From contig CP143259.1 in the NCBI GenBank assembly GCA_036321625.1, positions 1,848,001 to 1,912,000 on the forward strand: 64,000 bases of DNA. Direction: 5' to 3'. Every line of letters starts with the position of its first letter. Position 1 is the first letter of the stretch. Made by a program: the position numbers and the translations under genes. Positions 54,345-62,611 of this stretch are shown here, piece by piece. The stretch comes from Peptoniphilaceae bacterium AMB_02 (lineage in GTDB: Bacteria; Bacillota; Clostridia; Tissierellales; Peptoniphilaceae). The notes under the pieces are model-generated. The model ran no database searches. It saw only the letters and a program-made list of their open reading frames with translations, and had not been told where the DNA came from.

Positions 54345-55730
54345 TTATATTTTACCATTATCTAGTAAATTAAGTTCCTCTTTATATATTTTTAGTTTAT
54401 TTCGTATTGTTCTTTCCGTAACCCCTAAAACTTTTGCCGCACTTACTCGGTCGTAGTCATATTGTTTTAGGGTTTCTAATATAATAGTTCTTTCTGCATC
54501 TTGAAGGCTGTCTCCTAAAAAAATAGGAATTAATTTCTTTGCTATTCTATGATTATGATCCTCGTCTTCTATGAAATCTTGCTCCAAGTCAATCTGATCT
54601 AAAACTCCATCATTTGAAAGAGCAATGGCTCTTTCAATTATATTCTCCAATTCCCTGATATTCCCCGGGAAACTATATTCGGATAGTTTCTTACAAAATT
54701 CATCAGAAATATTATCTATTTTTTTACCTAAAAGAGTGCTGTATTTGTAAATAAAGAGTTCAATTAACTTAAAAAGATCTTCCTTTCTTTCTCTCAGCGG
54801 TGGGACATGGATGTTAATAACATTTAATCTATAATAAAGATCTTTTCTGAATTTTCCTTTATTTATCAGTTCTATTAAATCTTGATTGGTTGCTGCTATT
54901 AGCCTTACATCAACTTTTTTTGGACTAGACCCTCCCAATGGAAAAACTTCTTTTTCTTGAATTACTCTAAGTAATTTTGTTTGAAGGGCTAAATCCATTT
55001 CTCCTATTTCATCAAGTAAAAAAGTTCCCCCATTTGATAATTCTATCATTCCTGCTTTATCGCTTGCGGCTCCAGTAAAAGCTCCCTTTTTATAGCCAAA
55101 TAATTCTGACTCCAGTAAGTTAGAGGGAATAGCAGCACAGTTAATTGCGCTAAATCTATTCATTTTTCTATTGCCTTGATAATGAACATGTTTGGCTAAC
55201 ATTGTCTTCCCTGTTCCACTCTCGCCTGTCAAAAGTATTGTGGAATTAATATCCTTAACCTTTTCAATTGTTTCTATTACCCTTTTCATTCCGGGAGATT
55301 CTGCTATTATGCCGTAGTCTGAGTACTTTACATTTAGCCTTTCATTTAAATATTCTATCTCTTTATATAAGTCACTAAATTTTAATCCTTGTTCTATAAT
55401 AAGCTCAAGCTCATCCAAATCGACAGGTTTATTAATATAATGAAATATACCTTCTTTAATTGCCTTTATTATTAAATCAACACTACCATATGCTGTCATC
55501 AAAATTACAACACAGTTGGTGTTAATGGATTTTAATCTACTATAAAGATCCATTCCTGATTCTAGTCCAAGTTTTAAATCCGTTATAACAAGATTAATAA
55601 ACTCACCGTTGTAAATATCAAGTGCTTCTTCGATATTTGTCGCAGTAAAGATATCATACTTATCTTTCAATGCAAACCGTAAGGTTTCACATATTAATAT
55701 ATCATCATCAACGATTAATAATTTCTTCAT
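54345..55730 (-). CDS. NtrC-family sigma-54 response regulator
   Basis: 461 residues. Receiver domain (about 1-120) with LLIVDDDILICETL and phospho-acceptor Asp in LVITDLKLG; AAA+ domain with Walker A GESGTGKTML, the sigma-54 loop KKGAFTGAASDKAG and Walker B GGTFLLDEIGEMD; C-terminal Fis-type helix-turn-helix (DRVSAAKVLGVTERTIRNKL). It activates sigma-54 promoters after phosphorylation by the kinase encoded just upstream, whose 3' end it overlaps by 23 bases. The only sigma-54 box seen in this region is at ubiX, the likely target. Confidence 0.95.
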   Translation of the reverse strand: MKKLLIVDDDILICETLRFALKDKYDIFTATNIEEALDIYNGEFINLVITDLKLGLESGMDLYSRLKSINTNCVVILMTAYGSVDLIIKAIKEGIFHYINKPVDLDELELIIEQGLKFSDLYKEIEYLNERLNVKYSDYGIIAESPGMKRVIETIEKVKDINSTILLTGESGTGKTMLAKHVHYQGNRKMNRFSAINCAAIPSNLLESELFGYKKGAFTGAASDKAGMIELSNGGTFLLDEIGEMDLALQTKLLRVIQEKEVFPLGGSSPKKVDVRLIAATNQDLIELINKGKFRKDLYYRLNVINIHVPPLRERKEDLFKLIELFIYKYSTLLGKKIDNISDEFCKKLSEYSFPGNIRELENIIERAIALSNDGVLDQIDLEQDFIEDEDHNHRIAKKLIPIFLGDSLQDAERTIILETLKQYDYDRVSAAKVLGVTERTIRNKLKIYKEELNLLDNGKI

Positions 55731-57432
55731 TTAACTCTCCCATATATTTTAACAAGCTCAGTGTTACTTTTGTTCCATTTTCAGTACTGTCAATATTTAT
55801 TGAACCTTTATTCTCTGCCATTAGCTGATGGCATATATATAAACCAAGTCCAGTTCCTGTATCTTTGTCGGTAAAAAATGGATCAAAAACATAGTCTATC
55901 TTCTCTAAACTAATTCCAGAACCTTCATCGATTACTTCAATATTAAAAGATTTTTCATCATCACTTCTTCCTGTCTTTATAATAATTTTATCCCCGTCCT
56001 TCGATGCTTCTACAGCATTAAGTACAACATTTGTAATTATTTGCCTCAAGTTCTTTTTGTCGACCCAGACTAATTGATTTTGTTCTATTTCATTAAGGAT
56101 ATCGATTTTTTTATTAAATTTCATAAGTTTAATTGTTAAATCAACAACTTCCCTACAGTCAATTACTTCCATATATGGTTTTTGTGGTTTAGTATATTGC
56201 AGAAGCTCATCTATTAGCTCGTTAATTAATTCTACTTGTTGAGGTAAATTGTTTATTATAGACTCTCTAAACTTTGTATCATCATAAAGTTTTGGTAATA
56301 AATCAACATAATTTTTTATAGATGTCAACGGATTTTTAATCTCATGAGCTACACCTCCTACAATCCTACTTAAAGATTTTAACTTATTATAGTTCTTCAG
56401 TTTCTTATCTGCTATCCTTGCCTTAGTTTCATTTCTAATACTTAAAACTGCACCATTTATATTTCCCAAATTATCATGGACTGGAGTTGCACAATAAGAT
56501 AGGTATAAATCTTGTTCATTAATTCTGGTCTTTACATTATTCAAGATACTCTCTTCATATCCATCCATAACTCTCCTTATAATTGCTACTGGAATGATTC
56601 CATCAATTCCAGAAGATAACACATCTTTTCCTACCAGTTCTATGTTGCCAAAAAGTCCTGCTGCTATCTTGTTTGCTCTTATAATTTTCCCGAAAGCATC
56701 TATATATATTACAGCTGTATCAGTATAGTCAACAAATCGCTGATCAAACCTACTTATTATAACACCAAACCATTTCTCATAAATTCTATTATATTCACCT
56801 GTACTAATAATTATTTTAAGTCCTTCGTTTATTAATTCCATTACCTGTTTATTATAAGGTCTTACAGCATAACAAAGCTTAGACATTTCAATTGGTTCAC
56901 CTATAGTCATAACCTCTTTATCCTTAAAATGCTTGTTCATTAAATAGAGAATGGTCATTCTGTTTCCAGCAACAGCATCAATATTTCCTTTGAATAATTC
57001 ATCTAGAATAACCACATGATCTGAGTAAAGCTTTAAATCACCAATTTTGATAGTCTCTTTTCTTTCCTCAAGAAAATCGTGTGTAACAGCATCCTTTTGA
57101 ACCCCAACTCTCATGTCTTTCAACTGTCCGAAACAAACTGAATTATTGCAAGACTTATCAACAAAAAACGAATGTGAAACAGTAAGATAACTATCTGAAA
57201 ACTCTAAATATTTTTTTCTTCCTTCAGACCAGAATATTCCTTGATATATGTAATCAAAATCTGACTTAGTGAACTTAATAACCTTCGCCCAGTCTATTAA
57301 TTCTATACTTGACTCCAATCCCAAAACTTTGCAAATAGCATTAGTTATATCTGCATTAAACCCCATAATCTTACCATCTTCTATATAATCAAATGGGGGA
57401 TAGTTACTCTCCCCTAAAAATTTGTATATCAT
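55708..57432 (-). CDS. Soluble sensor histidine kinase with SBP-3-like and PAS domains
   Basis: 574 residues. Residues about 1-220 resemble a family 3 solute-binding domain (YPPFDYIEDGKIMGFNADIT, KLKDMRVGVQKD-like QLKDMRVGVQKDAV). A PAS domain (about 235-330, VIYIDAFGKIIRANKIAAGL) and a kinase core with phospho-His in GGVAHEIKNPLTSI and ATP motifs NVVLNAVEAS, DEGSGIS and GTGLGLYICHQLM follow. There is no signal peptide or membrane helix before or after the SBP domain, and an in-frame stop upstream excludes a longer N-terminus. It should sense a ligand in the cytoplasm. GGGAGG precedes the ATG. Confidence 0.92.
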   Translation of the reverse strand: MIYKFLGESNYPPFDYIEDGKIMGFNADITNAICKVLGLESSIELIDWAKVIKFTKSDFDYIYQGIFWSEGRKKYLEFSDSYLTVSHSFFVDKSCNNSVCFGQLKDMRVGVQKDAVTHDFLEERKETIKIGDLKLYSDHVVILDELFKGNIDAVAGNRMTILYLMNKHFKDKEVMTIGEPIEMSKLCYAVRPYNKQVMELINEGLKIIISTGEYNRIYEKWFGVIISRFDQRFVDYTDTAVIYIDAFGKIIRANKIAAGLFGNIELVGKDVLSSGIDGIIPVAIIRRVMDGYEESILNNVKTRINEQDLYLSYCATPVHDNLGNINGAVLSIRNETKARIADKKLKNYNKLKSLSRIVGGVAHEIKNPLTSIKNYVDLLPKLYDDTKFRESIINNLPQQVELINELIDELLQYTKPQKPYMEVIDCREVVDLTIKLMKFNKKIDILNEIEQNQLVWVDKKNLRQIITNVVLNAVEASKDGDKIIIKTGRSDDEKSFNIEVIDEGSGISLEKIDYVFDPFFTDKDTGTGLGLYICHQLMAENKGSINIDSTENGTKVTLSLLKYMGELNEEIINR

Positions 57433-57547
57433 GATACCTCCCTCTTTTGATTAGATATTTAATCTTAGAAAATTTTTACTGTTAACTTGTTTTTTACATC
57501 CCGTATAATATAGTATGCAATTATTAAGCCAAGTATTCATCAAATAA

Positions 57548-57581
57548 AAGACTGTTATATTATCAACTATATAACAGTCTT
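57548..57581 (-). terminator. Terminator after the second isochorismatase-fold gene
   Basis: AAGACTGTTATAT / ATATAACAGTCTT with an 8-base loop, then TTTTATTTG on the minus strand. It separates the permease-hydrolase unit from the two-component genes. Confidence 0.88.
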
Positions 57582-57588
57582 TATATTA

Positions 57589-58179
57589 TTATTTGATATT
57601 CTCTTTTAATTGATTTGAAGTCACAACATCACCGATTACATAATCAATGTTTTGCAAAAAAGCCTCATGCAGTTGTATGCTCGTTCCCGCAACAGCATCT
57701 TCTACTACTATTGGTTGGATATCACGTTGTATAGAATCAAATGCAGTCCCATAAACACATACATTAGTAGCAACTCCAGTAATTATTAAACAGTCCCTAT
57801 CAAAAGCTCTCATAAGGATTTCTAAGTCAGTTAAATAATAACCACTATATCTTCGCTTTTTTATTACATACTCATCATCTTTTGGTTTAAGTTCTTCTAC
57901 TATTTCTACACCCTTTGTTCCCTCAACACAATGCTCAGGTTCACTTCGTATTAACTCTAATCCAAAATCTATTTTTTGAAATCTATGTTCTTCTTGAGTA
58001 TAAAATACGGGTATTTTCAAAGAATGAGCCCATTTCTTTAAATCTTGAATCACAGGTATTAATTTTTTCCCATTTGGACATTCTATAGGTGCTCCTTCTT
58101 GTATAAAGTCATTTTGCATATCAATTATAATCAAAGCACAATTTTTTGCGTTCACTCTTGCTAGATTTGAAATACTCAT
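57589..58179 (-). CDS. Isochorismatase-fold cysteine hydrolase, paralogue 2
   Basis: 196 residues with the family triad: Asp in LIIIDMQNDF, Lys in VIKKRRYSGYY and Cys in TGVATNVCVYGTA. It shares the KRRxSGxxxTDL segment with paralogue 1 and resembles biuret/ureidoacrylate-type amidohydrolases. Cotranscribed with the upstream permease (nine-base gap) and placed under the divergent LysR regulator rather than the sigma-54 promoter, suggesting it handles an early or alternative substrate. Confidence 0.88.
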   Translation of the reverse strand: MSISNLARVNAKNCALIIIDMQNDFIQEGAPIECPNGKKLIPVIQDLKKWAHSLKIPVFYTQEEHRFQKIDFGLELIRSEPEHCVEGTKGVEIVEELKPKDDEYVIKKRRYSGYYLTDLEILMRAFDRDCLIITGVATNVCVYGTAFDSIQRDIQPIVVEDAVAGTSIQLHEAFLQNIDYVIGDVVTSNQLKENIK

Positions 58180-58188
58180 ATTCTCCTC

Positions 58189-59241
58189 CTAAAATATCAT
58201 TAATATAAATTTTACTACTAGACCCGCCAACATCCCAATGAACGGATCTACTAACGCAGTTACTAAGCTTGTAACACCAGCGATTGCAGGATCTGCTTGA
58301 ACTGCAGCAAAGATATTACTTGGAAACACTATTACTGCACCTAAAATAAACAAAAATCCACATATAGTCTCATTTTTTATGTATTTCGCAATTCTAGGTA
58401 AAATTTTAAGTAACAATACAACCATTAATATTAACATCATAATTATTCCACTCATTTTGGGGTTGGGAGCCACTGCAGTTCCACTAATAATTGCTTCTAC
58501 TGGACCACCTCCGAATAGAGCACTTACAGAATCTCCAATACCAGAGTATATAGTTATGAAATCAACATTAACTTTTGTTTTTGCCAATTCTCCAGTTATA
58601 CTACCGTAAGCTATATTCCCACCGATTTGCAATGTAACTAAGGCCAAGGTATTTCTTATTATTTTTTTTGTTAATTTTATTTTTAATAAACTAAACTTTT
58701 CGTTTTTTAGATCTGTAACTTGATTACTGACGTTGTTTTTATTAATAATATTGTCCAACAAAGCACTACCAAATACACAAAATACAATGGTCATAACTAA
58801 ATCTTTTGAGATGAAGTAGCTTAATAATGCAATGGCAAGTGAAGTTCCTCCTACCATTTTATTGCTTTTTATCATATCGATTGATACTTTACAAAGTGTT
58901 ATACCAACTCCCGCCATCATTCCTTGTAAAATTGCAGGTCCAATAAACTGAATAGTAGGCTCTAAAAGTCCTAACACTCCTATTATAGTCATTACAATCC
59001 CAGTAAAAAATACTATGTTCAACCGTTCTTGCCTATTATCTCCTAATTTACCAGCTAATACAATGGATTCAGCTTGGAAAGATATTGGTGCTATTTGATT
59101 GAAAGCTACCATGCCGATTATTCCTACTCCAAAAGCAATGGCTGTAGGGAATGCAGCAAACCCATAAGTTAAAGCTAGTAAACCTTGGGGTAGTCCATTC
59201 ATAACAACAGCAATTGCTGCTAAAATATCTTGAAAGTTCAT
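58189..59241 (-). CDS. NCS2/SLC23-like permease, tentative
   Basis: 350 residues with about ten hydrophobic segments. Segments such as AFNQIAPISFQAESIVLAGK and SVSALFGGGPVEAIISGTAV recall the nucleobase transporters of the NCS2 type (Gly-rich loop after a helix), but the protein is shorter than usual xanthine/uracil permeases, so the assignment is tentative. It may import the ring compound broken down by the neighbouring hydrolases. Divergent from LysR; GGAGAG precedes the ATG. Confidence 0.55.
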   Translation of the reverse strand: MNFQDILAAIAVVMNGLPQGLLALTYGFAAFPTAIAFGVGIIGMVAFNQIAPISFQAESIVLAGKLGDNRQERLNIVFFTGIVMTIIGVLGLLEPTIQFIGPAILQGMMAGVGITLCKVSIDMIKSNKMVGGTSLAIALLSYFISKDLVMTIVFCVFGSALLDNIINKNNVSNQVTDLKNEKFSLLKIKLTKKIIRNTLALVTLQIGGNIAYGSITGELAKTKVNVDFITIYSGIGDSVSALFGGGPVEAIISGTAVAPNPKMSGIIMMLILMVVLLLKILPRIAKYIKNETICGFLFILGAVIVFPSNIFAAVQADPAIAGVTSLVTALVDPFIGMLAGLVVKFILMIF

Positions 59242-59508
59242 ATTCTCTCCTTTAATTATAGTAATTTTATCGATTATCTAAACAAATTTCACAAATCGTC
59301 CCAACCTATTCGTGTACACAATTATTGAACAGTATAAATATCCAATATAAACCAACTTACTACCACTTCAGTTCCATATTCTAAGCATTGGTTTTATACT
59401 TGTATACCTCTTTCAATAAGTCTTTACAAAGTTCTAAACTCGCATCAACATAAATCACTATATTAGTATATCGATAAATATACTTGCTTTAACCTAGGTT
59501 GTTTTTAG

Positions 59509-59586
59509 TATAGCACTAAACTAAAGTTATGTATAATACCGATTTGCAATCGTTATTATAGCATTGTGCTATATTACCTTGCTATA
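59509..59586. promoter_or_regulatory. Repeated TATAGCA boxes in the LysR-permease intergenic region
   Basis: A perfect palindrome TATAGCA-TTG-TGCTATA (59557-59573) with further half-sites TATAGCA at 59509 and TGCTATA at 59580. They lie 60-137 bases before the LysR start and are shared with the divergent permease promoter. The T-N-A spacing is of the LysR type, so these are likely the regulator's sites. The rest of 59242-59645 shows no gene. Confidence 0.65.
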
Positions 59587-59645
59587 ATTGTTTATGATGT
59601 ATATAATGATATAAAAATAATATAATCTATATAGAAAAGGATGAT

Positions 59646-60542
59646 ATGAATAGTATGAAATTTAATATTTATAAGTATGTATTAATATTAGCAGAAGAGC
59701 GGAACTTTACAAAAGCTGCAAAGAGATTATATATATCACAACCATCATTAAGTCAAATAATAATGAGGGAAGAAGAAAGACTTGGAATGGAGTTATTTCA
59801 TAGACAACGTAACTCTATAGTTCCAACTATTATAGGAGAAGAGTATATAAAATGGGCTGAATTAATTTTAGACATTCGAAATAAGATGGATAAAAGACTT
59901 CAAGCTGTATCTAAGTCAGAAACATATATTATAAACATAGGAATCCTGCCTGAATGCTCTGCCTTTATATTACCAACACCACTAAAACAATTTAGGGAAC
60001 TATATCCGAATACAATTGTAAGAATATTGGAACTCAGTAGTAATGATTTAGAAGATAAACTAGAAAATGATGGGCTAGATTTTATAGTTGGACTAACTCA
60101 TCCAGATGCAATTCGTTTTAAAAATATCCCACTTTATAACGAAACAATTGTACTTGCATACTCAAAATACAATCCTATTATAAATGATGCATTAATGGAA
60201 ATTAATTTATCTGATTTAGAAGATATTCCCTTTATTACTATGAATGAAGGGCAGTTTTTAAATAAAGTCACGTTCAATTTATGTAAAGAAGCTGGGTATC
60301 TTCCTAAGATAGTGACTGAATGTTATAACCTTGAGACCGCATTACACATGGTTAAAGCAGGTGTTGGAGTAGCATTAATTCCTGATTTAATGATAAACTT
60401 AGTCGATGGCATAAAAGGTTTGAATTTAAAAGAAACCAAAATGAATTCTCAGATTTCTATTGTGTTCCAAAGAGAACAGTATTTAAGTAGACAAGTATTA
60501 AAACTGATTGATTTGATTAAATACAACGCTAACAATAGTTAG
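59646..60542 (+). CDS. LysR-family transcriptional regulator
   Basis: 298 residues. N-terminal winged helix with VLILAEERNFTKAAKRLYIS and QPSLSQIIMREEERLG, then an effector-binding domain (YIINIGILPECSAFILPTPL to GVALIPDLMINL). The effector is unknown. It is divergent from the permease-isochorismatase unit and probably controls it through the TATAGCA palindromes. Weak ribosome site (AAAAGGATG). An IS256 copy is inserted 74 bases after its stop. Confidence 0.95.
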   Translation: MNSMKFNIYKYVLILAEERNFTKAAKRLYISQPSLSQIIMREEERLGMELFHRQRNSIVPTIIGEEYIKWAELILDIRNKMDKRLQAVSKSETYIINIGILPECSAFILPTPLKQFRELYPNTIVRILELSSNDLEDKLENDGLDFIVGLTHPDAIRFKNIPLYNETIVLAYSKYNPIINDALMEINLSDLEDIPFITMNEGQFLNKVTFNLCKEAGYLPKIVTECYNLETALHMVKAGVGVALIPDLMINLVDGIKGLNLKETKMNSQISIVFQREQYLSRQVLKLIDLIKYNANNS

Positions 60543-60615
60543 CAATTAATTATACTCATTCGATTAAATCTCTTCAGATTGTATATATTTTTTTGCAATA
60601 ACAATAATCCATCTT

Positions 60616-62218
60616 GATAAAGTCTATATAATGGTGTAAATTGGTTTTACAAAAAAATATGAACTATCCCCAACCTTTTGGTATAATAGTTTCACCACAA
60701 AACTAACCAGGAGGTAAAAGAGATGGTCTGGCTATATTTTACACTAGATTCAGAAATAATTAAAGGTTTATTTTCAGCTTCAGCTAAAGAAAATGCTATT
60801 GCAAAACTCTTAGAATCAATTTTAAACCAAGTTTTAGAGGCTCAAGTTACTGAGGCAATCGGAGCTAAGCCTTATGAACGTACTGAAGAACGTACATGTT
60901 ACAGGAACGGTTCTAGAGTTAGACAAATTAAAACTCGTGTAGGAACGTTAGAATTGCTAGTACCAAGAGTTAGGGGTGGTGAGTTTTCTCCTGATTTATT
61001 CAATCGATATCAACGAAATGAACAAGCTTTTGTACTGGCTATGATGGAGATGGTAATCCAGGGTGTCTCCACAAGAAAAGTAACAAAAATCACCGAAGAA
61101 TTATGTGGAACATCATTTTCAAAATCAACAGTATCAAACCTCTGTTCAAACTTGGATCCTTTAGTTGATGAGTTTCGAAACAGACCATTAGAGTCACAAT
61201 ATCCTTTTATCGTAGTTGATGCTATGTATTTAAAATCAAGAGATGCAGGAAAAGTTAGAAGCAAAGCTCTAATGATTGCAATAGGAGTTCGCTCTGACGG
61301 TATCCGTGAAATTCTTGGTTTTATGTGTGGTGATAGTGAGACTGAACTAGGATGGAGAAACTTCTTTTCATCATTAAAGGATAGAGGATTATCAAATGTT
61401 GATATAGTTGTTAGTGATTCACATAAAGGCTTAAAATCTGCAATCCTTAAAGAGTTTCAAGGCAGCTCATGGCAGAGGTGTCAAACACATTTTAGTAGAA
61501 ACATACTTGATGTATGTCCTACTAGACTACAGCCTGAGATAAAAAATCGATTAAGAGAGCTTTATGATGCGCCAACTACAGAAGTTGCCAGAACAGTATT
61601 AAATGATATCCTTGATGAATACTCAAATACTGCACCAAAGGCTATGGAATTACTAGATGCTGGTTTTGACGACATAACCCAAGTATTAAATATTCCAATA
61701 AAGTATCGAAAAAGATTAAGGACATCAAATATCATTGAACGTCTAAATCAAGAGATTCGTCGTAGAGAACGAGTAATACGAATATTCCCAAACGATGAAT
61801 CCATGAACCGTTTAATTGGAGCAATATTAATTGATTTAGATGAGAAATGGAGTAGCGGGAGAATATGGTTGGATATGCATGAATACCATGAATCCAAGCA
61901 AGATCAAGCCGAGCTTCAACAAGTTGAACCTACAAAGGTAGTTGCATAAGTCTGAGTTTAAGCTAATGCACCGCCAGCCTTGCACCAAGAACTTAAAAAA
62001 CGGTAAGTGTTAACCACCGAAGGCGATAAACTCACAACAAAATGGTGTAATTATCCTTCGTTTTTTTAGTGTACCATTTTTTAAGTACTTGCCACAAGGC
62101 CAAGCCCTTCGGGTGGCTGATGTAATACCTCAGGCTCCAAATCTACAACAAATCAAAAAAAGAAACTGCTAATCAAAAGGTAAGATAAAACAATTTACAC
62201 ACTAATTTGGACTTGACT
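60616..62218 (+). mobile_element. IS256-family element, copy C
   Basis: 1603 bp with the same ends as copies A and B. It is flanked by a perfect 8-base target duplication TCCATCTT (60608-60615 and 62219-62226), showing a clean independent insertion. It contains an intact transposase and the same 270-base tail. Confidence 0.95.
60723..61949 (+). CDS. IS256-family transposase, copy C (intact)
   Basis: 408 residues, identical to copy A by eye except for a few changes (for example AKPYERTEE in place of AEPYERTEE, and TVSNLCS in place of TISNLCS). All three DDE positions are present. Promoter and AGGAGG ribosome site are inside the element. The near-identity of the copies points to recent transposition. 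Confidence 0.96.
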   Translation: MVWLYFTLDSEIIKGLFSASAKENAIAKLLESILNQVLEAQVTEAIGAKPYERTEERTCYRNGSRVRQIKTRVGTLELLVPRVRGGEFSPDLFNRYQRNEQAFVLAMMEMVIQGVSTRKVTKITEELCGTSFSKSTVSNLCSNLDPLVDEFRNRPLESQYPFIVVDAMYLKSRDAGKVRSKALMIAIGVRSDGIREILGFMCGDSETELGWRNFFSSLKDRGLSNVDIVVSDSHKGLKSAILKEFQGSSWQRCQTHFSRNILDVCPTRLQPEIKNRLRELYDAPTTEVARTVLNDILDEYSNTAPKAMELLDAGFDDITQVLNIPIKYRKRLRTSNIIERLNQEIRRRERVIRIFPNDESMNRLIGAILIDLDEKWSSGRIWLDMHEYHESKQDQAELQQVEPTKVVA

Positions 62219-62226
62219 TCCATCTT

Positions 62227-62543
62227 TGGATAGGCAACCTTACTTTAAACAAAATCATGTTTTATCCTTTTGACTTATAAACTTACCAATCTATAATATT
62301 ACTTACTTTTATTAGTTTAAATTTATTAGTAGCTTTTCATTTTTCCTTTATCAACTATTTAATCTCTCACCAACTTACAATCCTTTAACCATTGGATTCC
62401 GTTTTGGTTCGTTGAATCAAGATATCGCTATCGTTTCTTCTTTCAACACTTTAATATTTGAAACATTCAAGTTACTATCAGATTCGTCGATAAGTACGCT
62501 CTTTAAGAATCTCACCTCATCATTGAGACGTGCCCGTTATAAA
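62227..62543. other. Gene-free stretch with a possible coding remnant
   Basis: On the minus strand 62534-62417 there is an open stretch of about 38 codons ending in TGA (LNDEVRFLKSVLIDESDS, then NLNVSNIKVLKEE) with no start codon. It has protein-like composition and may be the tail of a decayed gene. Nothing else is visible in this interval. Confidence 0.25.
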
Positions 62544-62578
62544 AAACCCCTCAATCCCATTTCCGGATTTCGGGGTTT
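62544..62578 (-). terminator. Terminator of the alcohol dehydrogenase gene
   Basis: AAACCCC / GGGGTTT arms around a 21-base loop, followed on the minus strand by TTTTTT (as GGGGTTTTTT). It begins 33 bases after the stop codon. Confidence 0.75.
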
Positions 62579-62611
62579 GTTTCTCAATATTATGAGTTTT
62601 ATATTATTCTA

